This document shows positions 58,368-64,000 of a DNA stretch of 64,000 nucleotides, in pieces. Both the position numbers and the translations under genes were made by a program. A model generated the notes under the pieces. It searched no databases. It was not told the DNA's origin and saw only the letters and a program-made list of their open reading frames with translations. Every line of letters starts with the position of its first letter. The stretch's first letter is position 1. Source of the stretch: Gp1-AA133 sp963850425 (GTDB lineage Bacteria > Acidobacteriota > Terriglobia > Terriglobales > Acidobacteriaceae); assembly GCA_963850425.1 (NCBI GenBank), contig CAWKLF010000007.1, positions 124,001 through 188,000 of the forward strand. The letters run 5' to 3'.

Positions 58368-59378
58368 TCATGCCACCTCGTTGTTTTCGGCCGCCGCCTC
58401 GTCGCCCAGTTTTGTCACCCAGTTCGAAGGCACGTTCGCAGAACTCTTTGCGCCGGTGCGGGCTTGACGACCAATTCCGCCGTTCCCAGGTAAGACGCGG
58501 TTTGCGAGGCCGAGGAGATCGGCCGTAACGCCAGGCATCACACCGTGCAGCAGAGAGGCAAGTTTCGCCGGAATGGACAACACAACTTCGGCCTGGCCGC
58601 GCGCGCAAGCGTCGACGATCGCGCAGGCCGCGTCGGTCGCAGCAATGGAAAGGCCAGGAAGCGACGCGCTGGCGCTGAACCATGCGTATTCTGCCTCGTT
58701 GTTGCCCTTGAACGACGCATTGCGGGCGCTGCCAGTGCGCATCAGTCCTGGACAGACCGTGGTAACCAGGATCTTGTCTTTTCGCAATTCGGCGCGCAGA
58801 CCTTCGGAGAATCCCGTCAAAGCAAACTTGCCCACGCTGTACGCCACCAGGTGGGGAACACTGATCTTGCCGCCGATGGAGGATATGTTAACAATACGGC
58901 CTCCCCCGCCCTGGCGCATCTTGGGCAACACCGCCATTGTCGTGAAGTAACTTCCCCAAAAATGAACATTCAACGAGTCGCGAAAATCGTCGATGGTCAT
59001 CGTTTCCAGGGGACCGACCGTCATTTTGCCGGCATTATTCACAAGGACGTCGATGCGTCCAAATTGCGAAAAGACACGCTCCACCGCGAGTTCGGCTTCT
59101 TCCTGCAAGGCGTGATCGGCTTCGACCGTAAAGACTTCGTCGGTGATCGTGCGAAGCTTATCGGCTGCTCTCTGCAGTTCCTCCGGATCACGGGCAGAGA
59201 TTGCCACCCGGGCGCCGCGTCTCGCAAATTCCGAAGCCATCAGCAGGCCCAATCCGCGCGAACCACCTGTAATCAGAACGGTCTTGCCGTTGAATGAAAA
59301 TGCCGAACGGGAGTTCACCAACCGGGTGAATGCCAGTCCCGCAAGAATTCCGGTTCCCAGCATCGCAGCATGTTTCAC
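58368..59378 (-). CDS. Short-chain dehydrogenase/reductase with N-terminal membrane segment
   Basis: 336 residues. A short hydrophobic leader (MLGTGILAGLAFTRLVNSR) precedes the SDR core: NGKTVLITGGSRGLGLLMAS (cofactor site), VLVNNAGKMTVGPLE, then the active-site serine in IVNISSIGG and YSVGKFALTGF with Tyr-x-x-x-Lys. The C-terminal extension is longer than in classical SDRs. Substrate unknown. Convergent with DUF72. Confidence 0.9.
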   Translation of the reverse strand: MKHAAMLGTGILAGLAFTRLVNSRSAFSFNGKTVLITGGSRGLGLLMASEFARRGARVAISARDPEELQRAADKLRTITDEVFTVEADHALQEEAELAVERVFSQFGRIDVLVNNAGKMTVGPLETMTIDDFRDSLNVHFWGSYFTTMAVLPKMRQGGGGRIVNISSIGGKISVPHLVAYSVGKFALTGFSEGLRAELRKDKILVTTVCPGLMRTGSARNASFKGNNEAEYAWFSASASLPGLSIAATDAACAIVDACARGQAEVVLSIPAKLASLLHGVMPGVTADLLGLANRVLPGNGGIGRQARTGAKSSANVPSNWVTKLGDEAAAENNEVA

Positions 59379-59978
59379 GGCTTCTCCTTGTTCTTCATGG
59401 CGGTGGAATCTTTAAATTCTTTGGACGAGCAACAGAGAAGCTTAAAGAGCGGACGGCAAATCATGCGATCAGGCATTCGCTGCAGTTCAAGAATGATCGT
59501 TCCCGATGCCGGCACCTCTACAGAGGCTACGGTACTGGGATTCGCTGCTCGAGGGCGGGCTGAACAATCGAAAGATAGAGTTGGACCGCGGCATTCTTCG
59601 AGACGACTTGTCCGCAGCGTGCTAAGAATCGTTTACGAAACAAAGCGCGCACTATCGGTTGATTCATGCCCTTCCGTTACCATGCGCGTTGGTTACCTTC
59701 GAGCAGAAAAATATTCGACGCGTACAAAATGTACTACTCACACCTTGCCTGCAATCTATCTTCGGACTAAGTTGCATACAACTTACTTGTAACTGTGGTT
59801 GGTGAATTCGTCGACTCGAGGTCTTCCCGCGACGCGCTCGGTTTTTTCGTTCTCGTCGTGAAGGGCCCTCCCCCACGGGTCGCATCGTCCGGCACCAGGG
59901 ACGAAAATTCGCTTCAGCTCCCGACAATCGACCTAGCAGGACGGAGTGCGTATGCCTCCGCCGATGGAGGAGTGTGTC
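59379..59978. other. 600-base region without recognised genes
   Basis: Lies between divergent genes. Short open frames exist in several phases but none shows a known motif or a good ribosome site. The final 15 bases contain the GGAGGAGTGTG site for the next gene. Other promoter elements are not evident by eye. Confidence 0.4.
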
Positions 59979-61307
59979 ATGAAGCACCACAGTTTCTTCG
60001 TGCGGTATCTGTGTGTGATCCTGTTCGTCGTCGCCCCGCAGCTTGTGCGAGCGCAGAGCGACCCCAACCCCAATTGCTCGTTGATCGTACCCAACAACCC
60101 GCTCTCTGCCGAGGGACTGTCTACCCCTTATCAACTGGTCGCCACTGATCCGACCGCCGGTGATTGCCACGAGACAAATGACGCGCAGTCGGCGTTCGTG
60201 CAGGCTGCGGTTCTCGATCCGGCCACGGGACAAATATCGATCTACAACCCGCTGGTCGTCGATCAATTTGCGACCCCGGCCATACCTCCGGTCGTGCCAA
60301 CTCTTCCCGCAAACGCGATCGTTGCGCTCTGGTTCGGATACAACGGCGACACGCTGACGCTACAGGCTGCCGATGGTGTATTGTCGGCCGCGTCCTGCGT
60401 AAACGGCGCCGACGGTGCAAACTTCGGCCAGTTCGCCTACTGCAACGCTCCGGCGTTCTTCAAGGCGGCGCATCGAGCCATACGCAGAGGGCAACTCAGA
60501 ATTCCGCCGCTGGGCACCGCGGCTGACGGACGACCTTGTCCAACCGTCCGCGACTTCTTCGTGGTCGATCAGGATCAGAGCGATAACCTGCCAACCAGCT
60601 ACCTGATGACCAGCGATGGAATGGCGCAGAAGACACAGGCCAATATGAGCCGCTATCCCGACGCAGCCCCGCTGAACAACGCAAGCGACAATCGCCTGGT
60701 GGACATCGCGCTCGCCGGAGCGTTGGGTTGCACACCCTGGAAGGCTGCGGATCTGGCTGATCCAGGACAGATGGTCCCGGCGCTTCCGTTGAATGAACTG
60801 CAGGCGCGCGCACGCCAGGGATTTCCCGTCGCGCTGATTCCTGCCGGCAATCCAATGGTCCTTAGCAATGGTTCCAGAGACCTTGTGAAAGTGAATGCCT
60901 ACCGCCGTGGCGTCGATCAGCCGCCAGTGGCCTGGTCGTTTCAGGCCGACACGGCTCGTTACTGCCGCAACATGCTACGCGTTGCGCCAGCTCGCATGAT
61001 GCAGGACCAGGCACTGCTTATGCCCGACGCGGCGCATCCCACGCGCGGCCTCTCGCCCGATCCCGGAGCGGCTGATTCCCTGTTCACATTCCTGGCGCAG
61101 AGATTTGTCGCGAGTTACGACATCCTGGGATGCGAGAGTCTGCTGCATGTTCCCAATCCGATCGCGCTCACCATCAACGCGGACGGCGTCACTACCGGCG
61201 CCTCCCTCAATGGGCCGATCATCACGCGGGCACGCCAATTCCTGGCTGGATGCTCGCGCCAGGACCAGTCCCAGGACACCGCTTCAACCGCTGCCGACAC
61301 AGAGTAA
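59979..61307 (+). CDS. Exported protein of unknown function
   Basis: About 442 residues from ATG 59979 (GGAGG 8 bases upstream). The signal peptide ends near LVRAQS. The mature protein includes AIVALWFGYNGDTLTLQAAD, ADGRPCPTVRDFFVVDQDQS and several cysteine pairs (SCVNG...AYCNAP; RYCRNM; LGCESL), suggesting a disulfide-bonded extracellular or periplasmic enzyme or binding protein. I do not recognise the family. The C-terminus is hydrophilic (QDQSQDTASTAADTE). Confidence 0.72.
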   Translation: MKHHSFFVRYLCVILFVVAPQLVRAQSDPNPNCSLIVPNNPLSAEGLSTPYQLVATDPTAGDCHETNDAQSAFVQAAVLDPATGQISIYNPLVVDQFATPAIPPVVPTLPANAIVALWFGYNGDTLTLQAADGVLSAASCVNGADGANFGQFAYCNAPAFFKAAHRAIRRGQLRIPPLGTAADGRPCPTVRDFFVVDQDQSDNLPTSYLMTSDGMAQKTQANMSRYPDAAPLNNASDNRLVDIALAGALGCTPWKAADLADPGQMVPALPLNELQARARQGFPVALIPAGNPMVLSNGSRDLVKVNAYRRGVDQPPVAWSFQADTARYCRNMLRVAPARMMQDQALLMPDAAHPTRGLSPDPGAADSLFTFLAQRFVASYDILGCESLLHVPNPIALTINADGVTTGASLNGPIITRARQFLAGCSRQDQSQDTASTAADTE

Positions 61308-61385
61308 TCCCCCCTTGTGTCGAGCGGAATGAACCGGGCGCGCGATTTCTTCGGGGAACTCGCGCGCCCGCTGATTCCAGGAATT

Positions 61386-61706
61386 TCAGAAATTCTCCAG
61401 CATCCAGACGTTGGAACTTCCTCTGGCTTTCCAGATGGCAAGGTGCTTCCCGTCGGGCGACGGGATGGCCCAGCCCAGCTTCATTCGGTCTACGCCGAGC
61501 AGGGTGCGAACGTGGCCCGCGGTGTCGACGTTCAGCAAACGCCGTGGCCCGTTGGCCGCGAAAGCAAGCGCCCAGATGCTCTTGCCATCGGCTGCCCAGT
61601 CGATGGACCCAATGCCCAGCCAGTCGCCCGTGCACGGGAAGGTTGGTCTTCGATCCATCCTTGGGTTACGATGGTACCTAAAGTGCAATGGCACTGTCGT
61701 TGACAT
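61386..61706 (-). pseudogene. C-terminal fragment of a PD40/TolB-like propeller protein
   Basis: The open frame reads, from about 61640 down, IGSIDWAADGKSIWALAFAA, LLNVDTAGHVRTLLG and GWAIPSPDGKHLAIWKARGS, then SNVWMLENF and a stop. This is the closing part of the WD40-like propeller found in many acidobacterial winged-helix/PD40 regulators. Residues before it (RYHRNPRMDRRPTFP) show no similarity, and nothing upstream restores the rest. The remnant is about 80 informative residues. Confidence 0.7.
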
Positions 61707-61841
61707 CCCAAAATCCCAAGCCGATACTCCGCTTACGGCTACTCATATCTAAGTTGCTGACCTGACGCGGGGCAAACCCTCGTTCGCTCGCATTTTTTCG
61801 CTATCAAATTCGTTGGGGGAAAGCTCTTACGGAGGAAAAAC

Positions 61842-64000
61842 ATGTTGTCAAAGCAGGTAAAGGATCGTTTGGGACGAAGGAACCGCTGGATCGCCGGCGT
61901 TTCGTTGCTGATGGTTATGGGAGCGGTTTCCATCTTCGCCCGTCCGGCGAAGTCGCACTTCACAGCGCCGGCAGCCCGCGCGGTGGAGAAGAATTCTCCG
62001 CGAAACGCACGCTTGAGCACGGCAAGCCCGGCCGAGCAGGCGCACATAGCGTCCAGCTTAGCGAATACGTCTCTCTCCTTCGAACCGAACTTGGGTCAAA
62101 GCGATCCGCAGGTCAAGTTCACTGCTCGGGGCAACGGGTATCAGCTGTTCCTGACCCCGGCCAAGGCCGTGATGTCGCTGGCGCATCCTCGTAAGCTGAA
62201 TCCTCGATCTGATGCGGACCACGCGACTACACCCGGTGCTGAACGAGCCTCGGTCGTGCAAATGGAATTTGAGGGCGCTCAGGGACAGCCCGAGATTTCG
62301 GCGAGTGACCTGTTACCGGGTGTCAGCAACTACTTCGTCGGAAACGATCCGCGCCGCTGGGCGACCGGCGTGCCGCATTATTCTCAGGTCAACTACCGCG
62401 ACGTTTATCCCGGCGTCAGTCTTCATTTTGGCGGCGAAGCGTCGGAGGTCGCGCTCGGCTTTGTGGTAGCGGCGGGATCCGATCCGAGCGCAGTCCATCT
62501 TCGCTTTCATGGGGCGAAGAACGTTAATACGGATGCTGATGGCGGATTGGCTGTCGCTGCGGAAACGGGCACAATGCATTTCCGCACACTACACGCTTTC
62601 CAACAAATACAAGGCAAGTCGCAGCCGGTCGACGTAAATTATGAAGTTCGCGAAGGCGGCGAGGTTGTGCTGGCGTTGGGAGCCTACGACCATAGTCGCG
62701 AGCTGGTCATTGACGCGACCTCCGCCAATTCTCCGAGCGCACTGAGCAGCATCGCGGCAACGAATCATTCCTGGCTGTTCTCCCTCGCGTGGGTGCCGCT
62801 GGTTGGCATCGCATTGGCTGGGGTGGGCGCAGTGCAACGAAAAAGGCTGTTCGCGTCCCTGCTCTTCTGCTTGTCCATCGCCGGTCTGGCGGTCCTGGTT
62901 GCCTGCGGCAATGGTCAGGGGAACGGAGGCGGGGGTGGTGGAGGTGGAGGTGGCGGTGGTGGAGGAGGCGGCAGCGCAGCTCTGAGCTTCGGCACTTACC
63001 TCGGTGGATCCGCCGACGACCAAGGCTTGGCCATTGCTGTTGATGGCAGCGGGAATGTGTTCGTCGCCGGTGATTCCGGCTCGACCACCTTTGCCGGCTC
63101 AGCTACGACGTTCTCCGGCGTTGGACATGATGCGTTCGTAACCAAGCTGAATTCCTCCGGTGCCATACAGTTCACCACCTTCATTGGCGGAACTCTCGAC
63201 GACGCGGCCACCGGCATCGCGTTGCAAGGGGGCAACATCTTCCTTGTCGGTAACACCCAGGCCAGCTCCTCCTTTCCAGCCACCATCAACATTGGCGTAC
63301 GCGGCGGTCAGGATGCATTCGTAGCGGAGCTTAATTCAACCGGTAGCGTAACCACGACTACGGTTGTTGGCGGCGGCTTGAATGACACCGCGCTAGGAAT
63401 CGCGTTAGATGGTAGCGGGAACATCTACATCGCCGGGGAAACGAAGTCCACCAATTTTCCAACTTTACTGCCGTTCCAGGCTGCCCTAAGCGGTCCATCG
63501 GACGCCTTCATCGCGAAGCTGACCTCGGGAGCGGGAGCTCTCACCTTCTCCACTTATCTTGGCGGCAACCAGGCTGATCTTGCTTCCGGCATCGCTCTGG
63601 ATGGCAGCAACAACGTTTACATCAGCGGTCAAACTTCCTCCTCGGGTCTCGGCAATCCTGGAACCAGCACGTTTGGAGGCGGTATCGAAGACGGCTTCGT
63701 CGCAGAGTTCAATTCCACTGGAAGCGAGCAGTACTTCGTTTACGTAGGAGGGACGGGTGACGATGTTGCAAACGCCATCGCTGTGGATGGAGCGAGCGGC
63801 TCTGCCTATATGACGGGCTTCACTCAATCCTCAGGCTTAGCCACAGGCTCCGCCTTTCAAACAACGCTTAAAGGGACGCAGGATGCATTCGTGGCCCAGG
63901 TCAATTCGGGTGGAGCGATCGGCTATTTCACTTACCTTGGGGGCACGAACAGCAAGGACGAGGGAAAGGCGATTGCTATCGATACCGCCAAAAATGCCTA
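61842..64000 (+). CDS. DUF7948/SBBP beta-propeller repeat protein with internal twin-helix module (partial, runs off the window)
   Basis: Starts at ATG 61842 behind GGAGGAAAAAC and is open to the window end (over 719 codons). A signal segment (RWIAGVSLLMVMGAVSIFA) is followed by the DUF7948 domain (FEPNLGQSDPQVKFTARG, YFVGNDPRRWATGVPHYSQV). Then two hydrophobic helices separated by QRKRLF end in VLVACGNG (Cys355), and a long poly-glycine tract (about 362-377) leads to repeated SBBP units (FGTYLGGSADDQGLAIAVDG, FSTYLGGNQADLASGIALDG). The twin-helix/cysteine module usually lies at the end of acidobacterial surface proteins; here it is in the middle, so the propeller may be carried outward from an anchored centre. 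Confidence 0.88.
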   Translation, partial: MLSKQVKDRLGRRNRWIAGVSLLMVMGAVSIFARPAKSHFTAPAARAVEKNSPRNARLSTASPAEQAHIASSLANTSLSFEPNLGQSDPQVKFTARGNGYQLFLTPAKAVMSLAHPRKLNPRSDADHATTPGAERASVVQMEFEGAQGQPEISASDLLPGVSNYFVGNDPRRWATGVPHYSQVNYRDVYPGVSLHFGGEASEVALGFVVAAGSDPSAVHLRFHGAKNVNTDADGGLAVAAETGTMHFRTLHAFQQIQGKSQPVDVNYEVREGGEVVLALGAYDHSRELVIDATSANSPSALSSIAATNHSWLFSLAWVPLVGIALAGVGAVQRKRLFASLLFCLSIAGLAVLVACGNGQGNGGGGGGGGGGGGGGGGSAALSFGTYLGGSADDQGLAIAVDGSGNVFVAGDSGSTTFAGSATTFSGVGHDAFVTKLNSSGAIQFTTFIGGTLDDAATGIALQGGNIFLVGNTQASSSFPATINIGVRGGQDAFVAELNSTGSVTTTTVVGGGLNDTALGIALDGSGNIYIAGETKSTNFPTLLPFQAALSGPSDAFIAKLTSGAGALTFSTYLGGNQADLASGIALDGSNNVYISGQTSSSGLGNPGTSTFGGGIEDGFVAEFNSTGSEQYFVYVGGTGDDVANAIAVDGASGSAYMTGFTQSSGLATGSAFQTTLKGTQDAFVAQVNSGGAIGYFTYLGGTNSKDEGKAIAIDTAKNA

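Noticed and set aside
1..64000. CRISPR array
   Set aside because: No series of identical 25-40 base repeats with unique spacers was seen; the short tandem CACAGAG and CGACCAA tracts have units of 7-9 bases and no spacers.

Overview
The window reads as a chromosomal segment of an Acidobacteriota (class Terriglobia-like) bacterium. This rests on gene content: a TIGR03118 protein, a DUF7948/SBBP repeat protein, a secretin with a C-terminal cohesin domain, a PEP-CTERM protein, a catalytically altered DUF3857 protein, a DUF899/SRPBCC/ArsR cluster, and many short palindromic and 'CGCAGAGG'-type repeats between otherwise dense genes. No database search was possible. Families are called from recognisable motifs, and start codons were checked by eye.

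Region 1 (0-12.6 kb) is the most coherent block. A MerR-type regulator with a cobalamin-binding domain of the CarH/LitR photoreceptor type (7275-8192) sits back to back with a minus-strand operon of seven tightly packed or overlapping genes: acyl-CoA desaturase, FAD oxidoreductase, DUF1365, a cyclopropane-synthase-like methyltransferase, an exported peroxiredoxin, ferrochelatase and a CbiX-type cobaltochelatase. The regulator is followed on the plus strand by DUF2062, two small exported proteins, DUF2177, DUF1295 and a frameshifted NAD-binding/DUF2867 gene. Between the arms, two divergent promoters with perfect TTGACA -35 boxes are placed symmetrically around one palindrome. I read the block as a light- and singlet-oxygen-responsive lipid-modification and tetrapyrrole-protection regulon.

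Region 2 (12.8-15 kb) holds a decayed response-regulator/PAS/kinase gene whose sequence runs into the C-terminal end of a tyrosine recombinase, next to tRNA-Phe. Region 3 (15-21.5 kb) has an M1 aminopeptidase and the histidine-degradation genes hutU and hutI, with a GxxExxY gene carried by a small inverted-repeat element between them. Region 4 (21.7-25 kb) has two pseudopilins and a secretin-cohesin protein. Region 5 (25-44 kb) is mostly housekeeping: smpB, pepA, argS, larC, metG, tatD, yajQ and a polyprenyl synthase, interleaved with exported proteins of unknown role and several repeat families, one of which has entered the argS reading frame.

Region 6 (42.6-50.4 kb) has a sodium/sugar symporter divergent from a GH31 alpha-glucosidase with a LacI-type operator between them, a frameshifted unknown gene, an ECF-like sigma factor, a small membrane protein and a STAS protein with a strong terminator. 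Region 7 (50.4-64 kb) is accessory: an ArsR-SRPBCC-small protein-DUF899 operon, a frameshifted acyltransferase, tRNA-Lys, paired REP-like hairpins, a PEP-CTERM protein, a PRC-barrel protein, a Gfo/Idh/MocA oxidoreductase, DUF72, an SDR, a large exported unknown, a PD40 fragment, and an SBBP beta-propeller protein cut by the window end.

Reading-frame damage is confined to four accessory genes (11143, 12865, 47001, 52531). The core genes are intact, which favours real pseudogenes over random sequencing error, though error cannot be excluded.
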